A DNA stretch of 46,722 nucleotides from NCBI GenBank assembly GCA_011525845.1, contig WYBP01000015.1:1-46722 (forward strand), written 5' to 3'. Below the pieces are notes generated by a model that was not told the DNA's origin, made no database searches, and saw only the letters and a program-made list of their open reading frames with translations. Positions within the stretch are counted from its first letter, which is position 1; each line of letters opens with the position of its first letter. Positions 25,534-34,605 of this stretch are shown piece by piece. The translations under genes were made by a program, and so were the position numbers. This DNA is from Gemmatimonadaceae bacterium. GTDB lineage: Bacteria > Gemmatimonadota > Gemmatimonadetes > Gemmatimonadales > Gemmatimonadaceae.

Positions 25534-26957
25534 CGGTGCGCCCCCGCGCCGAGCGCTTCCTCGAGCGCGTACGCCGCGCGGAACATCGTGGGCTCGTCGA
25601 AGTGGTTCGCGAGGAGCTGGCCGCCGACCGGCATCCCGTCCACGCGCCCGATCGGGAGGGACATCCCCGGGATCCCCGCGAGGTTCGCGGTCACGGTGAA
25701 GATGTCGCTCATGTACATCTCGTACGGGTCAGAGATGGCGCCGAGCTTGAAGGCGGGGGTGGGCGTGGTGGGAGTGAAGAGCACGTGCACGCCCGAGGCG
25801 AAGACCTTCGCGAAGTCCTGCGCGATGAGCGCCCGCACCTGCTGCGCCTTGCGGTAGTAGGCGTCGTAGAAGCCGGCCGAGAGCCCGTAGGTGCCGAGCA
25901 GGATGCGGCGCGTGACCTCGGGGCCGAACCCCCTGGCGCGCGTGGCCTCGTACATCTCGCGCACGCCGGCGCCCTTCTCGCGCAGTCCATACCGCACGCC
26001 GTCGAAGCGGGCGAGGTTCGCCGAGGCCTCGGCCGGCGCGATGATGTAGTAGACCGGGATCGCGAGGTCGGTGTGCGGGAGCGAGACGTCGGTGATCGTA
26101 GCGCCCTGCGCCTTGAGCGACGCGATCGCCTTGCCGCAGCGCTCCTTCACCTCGGGGTGCAGCGTGGCCGGGAAGTACTCGCGCGGCACGCCCACGACCA
26201 TCCCCTCGAGCGAGCCCGGCCCCACGCGCATCGCCGGCACCGGGCGGTCGCTGGAGGTGGCGTCGTTCACGTCGTGGCCGGAGATGACCTCGGTGGCGAA
26301 GGCCGCGTCGTCCACCGTGCGGCCGAACGGGGCCACGCAGTCGAGCGAGGAGGCGAAGGCCACGAGCCCGAAGCGCGAGACGCGCCCGTAGGTGGGCTTC
26401 ACGCCGACGATCCCGCAGAAGGAGGCGGGCTGGCGCACCGACCCGCCCGTCTCGGAGCCGAGCGCGATGGGGGCGACGCCGCTCGCGACCGCGACCGCGG
26501 AACCGCCCGAGGAGCCGCCGGGGGCGCGCGTGGGATCGAGCGGGTTGCGGCTCGGGCCGTAGGCGCTGTTCTCCGTGGAGGAGCCCATCGCGAACTCGTC
26601 CATGTTCGTCTTGCCGACCACCACCGCGCCCGCCTCGCGCAGCTTGCGCACGGCGGTGGCCTCGAAGGGGCTGACCCATCCCTCGAGGATCTTGGACGCG
26701 CACCCCGTGGGGAGGGAGCGCGTGGCGAAGTTGTCCTTGATGGCCACGGGCACGCCGGCGAGCGCGCCCATCGCGAGGGGCTCGGTCTCCGGGCCCGCGA
26801 CGGCGGGATGGAGCACCGCGTTGAGGGAGCTCCCCTCGGCGTGCGTCTCCGCAATGCGGAGGAGCGAGGCCTCGAGCACCGCGGCCGCGGTGGTGCGCTT
26901 GTCGCGCACGGCGGAGGCGACCGCGGCCGCGCCCAGCGCGATCAGGTCGGCGCTCAC
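25530..26957 (-). CDS. gatA: Glutamyl-tRNA(Gln) amidotransferase subunit A
   Basis: GatA releases ammonia from glutamine for the amidation done by GatB. The 475 residues carry the amidase signature with a complete Ser-cisSer-Lys triad: Lys74 (PVAIKDNF), Ser149 (GGSSGGSA) and Ser173 (GSETGGSVRQPA). The spacing of 75 and 99 residues equals that of the S. aureus enzyme. GVKPTYGRVSRFG follows the triad. It overlaps gatC upstream and gatB downstream by four bases each, so the three subunits are translationally coupled. Confidence 0.97.
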
Positions 26958-27265
26958 GACTCCTCCCCCGGGTCCTCGTGCGTGGCCAGGCGCGGCACCA
27001 GGAAGAACCCGCCCTTCATCTGCGGCGCGAACTGCTCGCGCGGGATCTCGAGCTTCACCGCGCCCGGCACGTCAGGGCGCGTTCGCATCCCCTCGCGCGC
27101 GGCCTCGGCCGCGTCGGCGACGGCCCCCGGCTCGACCTTCGCCAGCACCTCCATGTGCGCGAGGATGCCGTTCAGCTGGCTCACGTACACCGCGAGCTCC
27201 GCCTCCGGGATCCCCATCCGTGCGAGCTGTGCGACGTGCCGCACGTCCTCCGGAGTCACCGCCAT
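26954..27265 (-). CDS. gatC: Aspartyl/glutamyl-tRNA amidotransferase subunit C
   Basis: GatC is the small linker that wraps around GatA and GatB. The 103 residues show the family N terminus TPEDVRHVAQLARMGIPEAEL and the LNGILAHMEVLAKVE helix. The C-terminal half has the usual MRTRPDVPG...QFAPQMKGGFFLVPR pattern, read in parts. The gene starts ten bases after the pcrA stop. Confidence 0.93.
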   Translation of the reverse strand: MAVTPEDVRHVAQLARMGIPEAELAVYVSQLNGILAHMEVLAKVEPGAVADAAEAAREGMRTRPDVPGAVKLEIPREQFAPQMKGGFFLVPRLATHEDPGEES

Positions 27266-27275
27266 CGGTCCGCCA

Positions 27276-29564
27276 TCAGTCGAATCCCCGTTCGAGTCCC
27301 GCGAAGGCGATCACGAGTCGCTTCCGCCCGATCGCTTCGTCATCGAAGTCCACCGTCACCTTCGCCTCCTTCCCGCTCCCGCTTAGCTCGGCGATGGTGC
27401 CCGAGCCGAACTTCCCGTGCGTCACCCGCTCGCCGGGGACGAAGTTCGGGAGGTCCTGCGAGGCGTCCTCGTCCTGCACGAAGCTGGGCACCTCGTGGTC
27501 CTGGCGGGGCCGCCAGGTGGGGGTGCGCCGCTGGCCGAACTCCCCCTCGCCCCCCGGACCGCGCCGCCCACCTGCATAAGATGGCGCGAGGCGGGGCGTC
27601 GAGCGGAGGCGCACGGTGGAGCGGCGCTCGACCTTGAGCTCGGAGATGCCGCGCAGGAAGCTGGACATGATGCCCGGCAGGAGCTCGCCGTTCCGACGGC
27701 GCTGGTGCGCCCAGGAGAGCTGCAGGCGGTCGCCGGCACGGGTGACGGCCACGTAGAAGAGCCGCCGCTCCTCCTCGAGCGCGGCCGGGTCGTCGAAGGA
27801 GCGCGAGAGGGGGAAGAGCCCGTCCTCGAGTCCGGTGACGCAGACCATCCTGTACTCGAGACCCTTGGCGGTGTGCACGGTCATCATGGTGACCGCGTCC
27901 GCGTCGGGGCCGAGCTGGTCGAGCTGCGTGACGAGGGTGGCGCGCTGGAGGAAGTGGTCGAGGGGGCGGAGCCCGACCTCGCCGCCGTCGTCGATGATCA
28001 CCTCCGCGGCGGAGGTGACGAGCTCGCGCACGTTGTCGAGCCGCTCAAGTCCCTCGGGGCCCTCGTTGCGGAGCGCCTCGTCGTAGCCGATGGCCGCGAC
28101 GAGCTGCAGGAGGAGCTGGTCGACGCTCGTGTCCGTGGCGAGGGCGCGGAACTTGTCCACCGTGGCGACGAGCTCGGTGAGCGCGGTGCGGGTGTTGGGG
28201 CGCACGCCCTCCACCGATTCGATGCGGCGCGACATCTCGAGGAGGGACACGCCCGCGGCGGACGCCTCTCCCGCGAGGAGCTCGAGCGTGGTCTCCCCCA
28301 CCCCGCGCTTCGGCGCGGTGAGCGCGCGGCGGAAGGCCTCGTCGTCCGCGGGGTTCGCGATCAGGCGGAGCCAGGCCACGAGGTCCTTGATCTCGCGGCG
28401 ATCATAGAAGCGCACGGCGCCCACGAGCCGGTAGGGGATCGCCGCGCGGCGCATCGCCTCCTCCATCGCGCGGCTCTGCGCGTTGGTGCGGTAGAGCACG
28501 GCGCAATCGCCGAACGACCCGCGTGAGGAGCGCCACTGCTGGATCGCGTCCGCCACCTCGGCGGCCTCGTCCCGGTCGTCGGCGCACTCGAGGATCACCA
28601 CGGGGTCGCCGCCACTGCGGGTGGCGCGCAGCGTCTTCCCGCGCCGCGCCTCGTTGAGCGCGATCACGTCGTTGGCGAGGTCGAGGATCGCGGCGGTGGA
28701 GCGGTAGTTCTCCTCCAGCCGCACCACGGTCGCCGTGGGGAAGTCGCGCTCGAAGTCGAGGATGTTCCGGATGTCGGCGCCGCGCCAGCCGTAGATCGCC
28801 TGGTCGTCGTCCCCCACCACGAGGAGGTTCTGGTGCGCGCTCGCGAGGAGGCGCACGAACTCGTACTGCACCCGGTTCGTGTCCTGGTACTCGTCCACGA
28901 GGATGTGGTGGAAGCGCTCGGCCAGCCGGGTGCGCACCTCCGCGTGCTCGCGCAGGATCCGGAGCGGGAGCACGAGCAGGTCGTCGAAGCTCACCGCGTT
29001 GGCGCCGCGGAGCGTGGGCTCGAGGTCGGCGTACACGCCCGCCGCCGCCTTGGAGAGCGGGGTGCGCGCGAGCGTCTCGTACTCCGCCTGCTCCACCATC
29101 GCGTTCTTGGCCGAGCTGATCTCGCCGAGGATCGCCTTGGGCGCGAACTCCTTGTGGCTGATCCGCCGCCGCTCCATCAGCCGCTTCACCACGGCGAGGG
29201 TGTCGTCCTCGTCGTAGATGGTGTACTCGGCCGTACGCCCGACGAGGGGCGCGTGCATCCGGAGGAGCCGCGCGCCTATTCCGTGGAACGTGCCGATCCA
29301 CATCCCCGCCGGGTCCTCACCGAGCAGCCGCCCCACCCGCTCGCGCATCTCGCCGGCGGCCTTGTTGGTGAAGGTCACCGCGAGGATCTGCCGCGGGAGC
29401 ACCTCCTCCCGCTCGATGAGCCGCGCGATGCGCGTGGTGAGCACGCGCGTCTTCCCCGAGCCGGCGCCGGCGATCACCAGGAGCGGGCCTTTCCCATGTT
29501 CGACCGCGGCGCGCTGCGCGGTGTTGAGCCCGGTGCCAGGCGCGGAAGGCGTGCCCGCGCTCAT
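27276..29564 (-). CDS. pcrA: UvrD/PcrA-type superfamily 1 DNA helicase
   Basis: A 3'-5' DNA helicase for repair and replication-restart. The ATG at 29562-29564 overlaps the serS stop (ATGA) and gives 762 residues. Visible motifs are LNTAQRAAVEHGKGPLLVIAGAGSGKT (read in parts; Walker A Lys38), FTNKAAGEMRER, the DEYQDTNRVQYE Walker B, GDDDQAIYGWRGAD, LEENYRST and VHTAKGLEY, with FYVAVTRA near the end. A C-terminal VTHGKFGSGTIAEL segment matches the Tudor-like polymerase-binding tail of PcrA. Longer models run into serS in another frame. Confidence 0.95.
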   Translation of the reverse strand: MSAGTPSAPGTGLNTAQRAAVEHGKGPLLVIAGAGSGKTRVLTTRIARLIEREEVLPRQILAVTFTNKAAGEMRERVGRLLGEDPAGMWIGTFHGIGARLLRMHAPLVGRTAEYTIYDEDDTLAVVKRLMERRRISHKEFAPKAILGEISSAKNAMVEQAEYETLARTPLSKAAAGVYADLEPTLRGANAVSFDDLLVLPLRILREHAEVRTRLAERFHHILVDEYQDTNRVQYEFVRLLASAHQNLLVVGDDDQAIYGWRGADIRNILDFERDFPTATVVRLEENYRSTAAILDLANDVIALNEARRGKTLRATRSGGDPVVILECADDRDEAAEVADAIQQWRSSRGSFGDCAVLYRTNAQSRAMEEAMRRAAIPYRLVGAVRFYDRREIKDLVAWLRLIANPADDEAFRRALTAPKRGVGETTLELLAGEASAAGVSLLEMSRRIESVEGVRPNTRTALTELVATVDKFRALATDTSVDQLLLQLVAAIGYDEALRNEGPEGLERLDNVRELVTSAAEVIIDDGGEVGLRPLDHFLQRATLVTQLDQLGPDADAVTMMTVHTAKGLEYRMVCVTGLEDGLFPLSRSFDDPAALEEERRLFYVAVTRAGDRLQLSWAHQRRRNGELLPGIMSSFLRGISELKVERRSTVRLRSTPRLAPSYAGGRRGPGGEGEFGQRRTPTWRPRQDHEVPSFVQDEDASQDLPNFVPGERVTHGKFGSGTIAELSGSGKEAKVTVDFDDEAIGRKRLVIAFAGLERGFD

Positions 29565-30835
29565 CGAATGACGTCGCGTCCCACCCAGGGGCGGAGGAAC
29601 TCCGGCACGGCGACGCTCCCATCGGCCTGCTGGTGGTGTTCGAGGAGCGCGGCGAAGACGCGCGGGAAGGCGAGCCCGGAGCCGTTGAGCGTGCACACGA
29701 ACTTCGGCTTCCCGCCCCCCTCGGGCCGGTAGCGGATGTTCGCGCGCCGCGCCTGGAAGTCGGTGCAGACCGAGCAGGACGACACCTCGAGCCACTTCCC
29801 CACGCCCGGCGAGAAGACCTCGAGATCATACGTCTTGGCGCTCGAGAAGCCGGTGTCCCCCGCGGCGAGGAGCACCACGCGGTACGGGAGGCCGAGGCGC
29901 TGCAGCACCGCCTCGGCGTGCCCCACCATCAGCTCCAGCTGCGCCTCCCCCTGCTCCACCGTGCAGTAGCGCACCATCTCCACCTTGTGGAACTCGTGCA
30001 CGCGGAGCACGCCGCGCGTGTCCTTCCCCGCCGAGCCCGCCTCGCGGCGGAAGCAGGCGCTCAGCGCGGTGAAGGCGCGCGGGAGCTCCCCCTCGGCCAG
30101 GATCTCGTCGCGGTAGAGGTTCGTGATCGGCACCTCGGACGTGGGGATGAGGAAGAGGTCGTCATCCTTCACGCCGTACATGTCGTCCTCGAACTTCGGG
30201 AGCTGCCCCGTGCCCGTCATCGTCGCGCGGTTCACGAGCGTGGGCACCCAGAGTTCCTCGTAGCCGAACTCGCCGGTGTGCAGGTCGAGCATCGCGTTGG
30301 CGAAGGCGCGGAGCATCCGCGCGCCCGCCCCGCGGTAGACCACGAACCCCGAGCCCGAGACCTTGGCGCCCCGCTCCAGGTCGAGGAGCCCGAGCGCCGT
30401 GCCCACCTCCCAGTGCGGCTTCACGCTCTCGGCGGCGCGCGGCGTGCCCCAGCTGCGCACCACGACGTTCTTCGACTCGTCCCCCTCGGGGACGTCGGCG
30501 AGCGTGACGTTGGGGATGCCGAGCATCAGCTCGGTGAGGCGCGCCTCGGTGGGGCCGAGCGTGGCCTCCATCGCGGCGATCTCGTCGCCGAGGGCGCGCG
30601 CGGCGGCCATCGGGGCGTCGGCGTCCTGCTTCGCCTTCTTGAGGCGCCCGACCTCCGCCGTCAGCTGGTTGCGCTGCGCCTTCTTCTCCTCGACGGCCGT
30701 GATGCTCGCGCGACGCTGGAGGTCGAGCGCCTCGGCCTCGTCGATCACCGCCGCGAACTGCTCGAGCTTGCCCCGCCGACGCATGCCGGCGCGCAACTCC
30801 TCGATCTGGTCGCGCACCATCCGCAGGTCGTGCAC
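29561..30835 (-). CDS. serS: Seryl-tRNA synthetase
   Basis: SerS charges tRNA-Ser and, where Sec is used, also tRNA-Sec before SelA conversion, so it links to the selC gene in this window. The 424 residues start with a long antiparallel coiled-coil arm (about 10-110) that holds the tRNA. The class II motifs follow: the dimer motif, TSEVPITNLYRDE, CFRREAGSAGKDTRGVLRVHEFHKVE, LLAAGDTGFSSAKTYDLEVFSPG (read in parts) and the motif 3 NGSGLAFPRVFAALLE. It lies three bases from the lipoprotein gene and overlaps pcrA. Confidence 0.97.
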   Translation of the reverse strand: MHDLRMVRDQIEELRAGMRRRGKLEQFAAVIDEAEALDLQRRASITAVEEKKAQRNQLTAEVGRLKKAKQDADAPMAAARALGDEIAAMEATLGPTEARLTELMLGIPNVTLADVPEGDESKNVVVRSWGTPRAAESVKPHWEVGTALGLLDLERGAKVSGSGFVVYRGAGARMLRAFANAMLDLHTGEFGYEELWVPTLVNRATMTGTGQLPKFEDDMYGVKDDDLFLIPTSEVPITNLYRDEILAEGELPRAFTALSACFRREAGSAGKDTRGVLRVHEFHKVEMVRYCTVEQGEAQLELMVGHAEAVLQRLGLPYRVVLLAAGDTGFSSAKTYDLEVFSPGVGKWLEVSSCSVCTDFQARRANIRYRPEGGGKPKFVCTLNGSGLAFPRVFAALLEHHQQADGSVAVPEFLRPWVGRDVIR

Positions 30836-30838
30836 GGG

Positions 30839-31441
30839 CTAGAACTCCGGGATGCCGGTCTGGAAGGAGCGGAACCCGCAGTTGGGGTTGATGAGCGCCT
30901 GCACCTTGAAGCGGCGCTCCGCGGGGATGATCGAGTCCACGCGGAACTTCGCGTAGATCTCCTGCCGGAAGTCGAACTGGCAGAAGGCCGACGCGATGCG
31001 CGTGATGAAGATGTCCCCGACGCCGAGCACGAGCGACGAGTCGGAGGTGTACCCCGAGCGCGGCGCCTCGAGGATGGCGTCGTAGGCCTCGGTGGGGCGC
31101 AGGAAGCCGATCGCGCGCGTGCCGGCGAGCGCGGCGACCACCGAGCCCACCGGGAGCACCACGAGCCGCCCGTTGGCGTCGATGTCGAAGCCGAGGTCGA
31201 AGCTCCCCGCCGCGTCGGGGCGGGTCATCGTGTACCCGGGGACGATCAGCACCGAGGGGAGCGAGGGCGCGGTGCCGGTGAGGGCCCACCCCTCGAGCCC
31301 GACATCCACGTTGACCCGCGAGGCCTGCAGCTCGAACGGGTCCTCGCAGGCGGAGGCGAGGAGGATGGCGGCGAGCGCCGCGGCGAGGAGCGCGGGGCGG
31401 CCGCGCGGGGCGCGAAATGGACGTGGCATCCGGCGTTGCAT
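30839..31441 (-). CDS. Putative lipoprotein, unknown function
   Basis: I chose the ATG at 31439-31441 because it lies just downstream of a promoter (31463-31491); the longer model from 31537 would start upstream of that promoter. The product has 200 residues, an Arg-rich n-region, a hydrophobic core and lipobox LASAC (Cys about 32). The mature part has short beta-like strands (VNVDVGLEGWALTG) and Cys residues late in the chain (FCQFDF, NPNCGF) that could form a disulfide. No family recognised. It leads the operon with serS. Confidence 0.75.
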   Translation of the reverse strand: MQRRMPRPFRAPRGRPALLAAALAAILLASACEDPFELQASRVNVDVGLEGWALTGTAPSLPSVLIVPGYTMTRPDAAGSFDLGFDIDANGRLVVLPVGSVVAALAGTRAIGFLRPTEAYDAILEAPRSGYTSDSSLVLGVGDIFITRIASAFCQFDFRQEIYAKFRVDSIIPAERRFKVQALINPNCGFRSFQTGIPEF

Positions 31442-31462
31442 GGGGTTTCTCACAGTCGTGGA

Positions 31463-31491
31463 AGCTAACGGAGCGTGGGGCCGCACATCAA
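31463..31491 (-). promoter_or_regulatory. Promoter of the lipoprotein-serS-pcrA-gatCAB run
   Basis: TTGATG (31486-31491, minus) and TTAGCT (31463-31468) are 17 bases apart. The start site would be near 31456, 15 bases before the chosen ATG. It lies back to back with the plus-strand promoter at 31503-31530. Confidence 0.5.
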
Positions 31492-31502
31492 GCGAATCGC
31501 GC

Positions 31503-31530
31503 TTGACTTCACCTCGGTGGAGCGTACACT
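31503..31530 (+). promoter_or_regulatory. Promoter of the roadblock-response regulator-sugar operon
   Basis: TTGACT (31503-31508) and TACACT (31525-31530) are 16 bases apart on the plus strand. A GGAGCGGCG ribosome-binding site precedes the ATG at 31555, giving a leader of about 18 bases. Confidence 0.6.
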
Positions 31531-31554
31531 TCGGCAACCTTTCCCGGAGCGGCG

Positions 31555-31908
31555 ATGGCCTCGATTCGCGACCTCGTTTCAGCCATCCGGCAGCGTGATG
31601 GGATCGACGCCGCCGTGGTGCTCGGCCGCGACGGTCTCCTGATCGACCACCAGGCGGACGACGGCGTGGACGCCGAGCAGGTCGCCGCCCACGTGCCCTC
31701 GATCCTCCAGTACGCCGACGAGCTCGGGAAGGCCGCCGGACAGGGCCAGCTCCTCACCGCCGTGCACGAGAACGAGTCCGGCACGATCGTGATGTCCGCG
31801 ATGTCGGCCGAGGCGGTGCTCCTCGTGCTCCTCCGCCCCACGGCCGACCTCGGGGCCCTGCTCTTCGACCTGCGCCGCCACCGCGCGAACATCGCGGCGC
31901 TGGTCTGA
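31555..31908 (+). CDS. Roadblock/LC7-domain protein (MglB-like)
   Basis: A single roadblock/LC7 domain of 117 residues: IRDLVSAIRQRDGIDAAVVLGRDGLLIDHQ, read in parts at the N terminus. It continues with the helix HVPSILQYADELGKAAG and strands IVMSAMSAEAVLLVLLRP. In other bacteria such proteins partner small Ras-like GTPases (MglA type) as activators or scaffolds in polarity and motility. No GTPase gene lies in the window. It is followed after 35 bases by a response regulator, suggesting a signalling pair. The partner and output are not known. Confidence 0.82.
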   Translation: MASIRDLVSAIRQRDGIDAAVVLGRDGLLIDHQADDGVDAEQVAAHVPSILQYADELGKAAGQGQLLTAVHENESGTIVMSAMSAEAVLLVLLRPTADLGALLFDLRRHRANIAALV

Positions 31909-31943
31909 CCGCCCCCGACTCACCTTCTTCCCCGGAGCCGCGC

Positions 31944-32342
31944 GTGGGTTCCGACCCGGTCCCGCCGGTCCATGTCCTCGTCGCCGACGACGAGCCGCAC
32001 ATCGGGCGGATCATCAAGACCAAGCTCGAGCAGGGCCCCTTCGAGGTCACCTTGGTCTACGACGGCGCCGAGGCGCTCGAGGCGCTCGAACGGTCCCCCG
32101 ACATCCGCCTGCTGATCCTCGACCTGATGATGCCGCAGGTCTCCGGCCTCGAGGTGCTCGACCGCGTGCGCGCCGACGAGCGCTGGAAGGGGCTCCCCTG
32201 CCTGATCCTCACCGCCGCGGGGCAGGACCACCAGGAGGAGGACGCGCGCCGGCGCGGGGCCGATGACTTCATGACCAAGCCCTTCAGTCCCAAGCGCCTC
32301 TTCGCGCGGGCGGCGGAACTCGCCGGCATCGAGGGCGCCTGA
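31944..32342 (+). CDS. Single-domain response regulator (CheY-like receiver)
   Basis: A stand-alone receiver domain of 132 residues from GTG 31944, with no output domain. The acidic pair is Asp15/Asp16 (VADDEPHIGR), the phosphoacceptor Asp60 (LLILDLMMPQ), the switch Thr90 (LILTAAG) and the Lys112 (TKPFSP). All key residues are present, so it should be phosphorylated by a kinase encoded elsewhere. It probably signals by protein contact, perhaps to the roadblock protein upstream. The next gene starts two bases after its stop. Confidence 0.92.
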   Translation: MGSDPVPPVHVLVADDEPHIGRIIKTKLEQGPFEVTLVYDGAEALEALERSPDIRLLILDLMMPQVSGLEVLDRVRADERWKGLPCLILTAAGQDHQEEDARRRGADDFMTKPFSPKRLFARAAELAGIEGA

Positions 32343-32343
32343 G

Positions 32344-33387
32344 GTGGTTGGCTCCCTGTACGCCGTGGTGCTCGCGGGAGGCGTGGGCTCGCGCTTCTGG
32401 CCGCTGAGCACGCCGGAGCGCCCGAAGCAGCTCCTCCCCCTGGTGGGCGACGCGCCGATGCTCGCCGACACCGTCGCGCGGCTCGTCCCGCTGGTGGGAG
32501 GCGAGCGCGTGCTCATCCTCACGAGCGCCTCCCTCGCGGAGCCCGTGCTCCGCGCGCTCCCCGGGTTCACGCGCGAGCAGCTCCTGCTCGAACCGCGCGC
32601 CGCCGGCACCGCCGCCGCCCTCACCTGGGCCGCCGCGGCCGTCGCGCGGCTCGGCGGCCCGGACGCCCGAATGGTCTGCGTGCACGCGGACTGGGCGATC
32701 GGCGACGCGGACCGCTTCCGCGCCACGCTCCGGCAGGCCGCCGACGTGGCCGCGCAGCGGAGCGCGCTCGCCACCGTCGGGATCGTCCCCTCGCGCCCGG
32801 ACCCGGGGCTCGGGTACATCCAGCCCGGCGAGGCGCTCGGCGACGGCGCGCGCACGGTCGCGCGCTTCGTCGAGAAGCCGAGCGCTGAGCGCGCCGCCGG
32901 GATGGTGCGCGACGGGTACCTCTGGAACTCCGGCATCTTCGCCTGGCGCGCCACCGACCTGCTCGACGAGGTGCGCACCCTCACCCCCGAGCTCGCGGGT
33001 GCGATGGCCCACATCGACGGCAGCGCCGAGGCGTTCTTCGGCGCCGTCGCGACGCCGATCAGCATCGACGTGGGCGTGATGGAGCGGAGCAAGCGGGTGG
33101 TGGTGCTCCCCGGCGAGTTCGGCTGGGACGACGTCGGCACCTGGGGAGCGCTGCAGCGCGTGCGGCGCCGCGATGACGCGGGGAACGCCACGCACGGCCG
33201 CGTGATCCTGCGCGAGGCGCGCGACAACGTCGTACACTCCGAGGGGGCCTCGGTGGTGCTCTACGGCGTGGAAGGGCTCGTGGTGGTGGTGCGCGACGGG
33301 GTCACGCTGGTCACCACCGTCGAGCGCTCGCACGACCTCAAGACGCTGGTCGAGGCCCTCCCCACCCCACTCCGGGAGCTCCGGTGA
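32344..33387 (+). CDS. manC: Mannose-1-phosphate guanylyltransferase
   Basis: This nucleotidyltransferase makes GDP-mannose for polysaccharides. From GTG 32344 it has 347 residues, matching the ManC catalytic domain without a C-terminal isomerase. The signature is VVLAGGVGSRFWPLSTPERP (about 8-27) followed by KQLLPL. Further motifs are LEPRAAGTAAAL, GLGYIQPGE, VARFVEKPSAERA, LWNSGIFAW and FGWDDVGTWGAL. It overlaps the following GlmU-like gene by four bases. Confidence 0.93.
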   Translation: MVGSLYAVVLAGGVGSRFWPLSTPERPKQLLPLVGDAPMLADTVARLVPLVGGERVLILTSASLAEPVLRALPGFTREQLLLEPRAAGTAAALTWAAAAVARLGGPDARMVCVHADWAIGDADRFRATLRQAADVAAQRSALATVGIVPSRPDPGLGYIQPGEALGDGARTVARFVEKPSAERAAGMVRDGYLWNSGIFAWRATDLLDEVRTLTPELAGAMAHIDGSAEAFFGAVATPISIDVGVMERSKRVVVLPGEFGWDDVGTWGALQRVRRRDDAGNATHGRVILREARDNVVHSEGASVVLYGVEGLVVVVRDGVTLVTTVERSHDLKTLVEALPTPLRELR

Positions 33388-34604
33388 GCGGCTTCGTTCT
33401 CTACGACGACCTCGCGGCGCGCGCCTTCGAGCCCTTCGCGCTCACCCGCCCCGCGGGCGAGCTCCGCGCCGGAGGCGAGATCATCCGCCGCCGCTGGGAG
33501 CAGCTCCTCGGCGAGCCCGCCAAGGGGTTCATCGGCGCGGCGCACCTCGCCTCCTTCCGCGAGTTCGACGCGCCCCCGGCCGCCACGGGCACGCTCGCCG
33601 CGGGCACCGTGGTGGTGAACGCGCGCTGCGCCCCCGCGCTCTCGCCCGCGACCGCGCGCGAGGCCACCGCCGCGATGTCGCACGGCGCGGGACGCTGGAT
33701 GTGCGACGGGCGCGTGGCCGCGGTGCGCCTCAAGGGTGCGCTCAAGGTGAGCGCGCTCGCGGATGGGAGCACCACGCTCGACTCGCTCGTGTACAAGGGG
33801 GCCGAGGGCTCCATCGGCGGGTGGTGGATCGACCAGGTCTGGGACCTCATCCGCCACATCAACCCGATGCTCGCGGCGGACGCGATCGCCATGGCGCCGC
33901 GCGCCGCGAGCGCGCCCCAGGCGCTCGAAGTGATCGGCGACCACCAGGTGCACGTGGACCTCGGCGCCACCGTCGAGCCGATGGTGATCGTGGACGCGAC
34001 CCTCGGCCCCGTGCTCGTCAGGAGGGGCGCCACGGTGCAGGCCTTCACGCGCCTCGTGGGTCCTTGCATCATCGGCGAGGGGGCGGTCGTCACCGGCGGC
34101 CGGCTCGGGAGCGTGAGCATCGGCGAGCGCGCCAAGGCGAATGGCGAGATGTCCGCGGTGATCATGATCGGCCACGCCAACAAGGGGCACGACGGCTTCG
34201 TGGGCCACTCGGTGATCGGCCGCTGGGCCAACCTCGGCGCGGGCACCACCACGAGCAACCTCAAGAACTCGTACGGCAACGTCTCGCTCTGGACCCCGCG
34301 CGGCGTGGAGGACACGGGACTCCAGTTCCTCGGCTCCCTCATCGGCGACCACGTGAAGACCGGGATCGGCACGCTCCTCACCACGGGGTGCGTGCTCGGC
34401 GCGGGTGCGAACCTCTTCGGGAGCACCATCTCGCCCAAGGTCGTCGCGCCCTTCGCGTGGGGGGAGGCACCCGCCTGGAAGAGCTTCGAGCTGGAGAAGT
34501 TCCTCGAGGTGGCCGAGCGGGTGATGGCGCGGCGCGACGTCGCGCTCACGGCGGAGATGCGCGCGCAGCTCATCGCCGCGCACGCCGCCCGCTGGAAGGT
34601 CTAG
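33384..34604 (+). CDS. GlmU-like putative sugar nucleotidyltransferase with left-handed beta-helix
   Basis: The 406 residues combine an N-terminal NTP-transferase-like part with a hexapeptide-repeat helix. The N terminus FVLYDDLAARAFEPFALTRPAGELRAGG (read in parts) is typical of the degenerate NTP_transf_4-type family found in Bacteroidota, not of true GlmU. The C-terminal half has acyltransferase-like hexapeptides (VTGGRLGSVSIGERAKANGE, then HSVIGRWANLGAGTTTSNLKN) closely resembling the GlmU C domain. The substrate is not known. Coupling with ManC suggests a role in cell-surface sugars. Confidence 0.82.
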   Translation: MSGFVLYDDLAARAFEPFALTRPAGELRAGGEIIRRRWEQLLGEPAKGFIGAAHLASFREFDAPPAATGTLAAGTVVVNARCAPALSPATAREATAAMSHGAGRWMCDGRVAAVRLKGALKVSALADGSTTLDSLVYKGAEGSIGGWWIDQVWDLIRHINPMLAADAIAMAPRAASAPQALEVIGDHQVHVDLGATVEPMVIVDATLGPVLVRRGATVQAFTRLVGPCIIGEGAVVTGGRLGSVSIGERAKANGEMSAVIMIGHANKGHDGFVGHSVIGRWANLGAGTTTSNLKNSYGNVSLWTPRGVEDTGLQFLGSLIGDHVKTGIGTLLTTGCVLGAGANLFGSTISPKVVAPFAWGEAPAWKSFELEKFLEVAERVMARRDVALTAEMRAQLIAAHAARWKV

Positions 34605-34605
34605 C

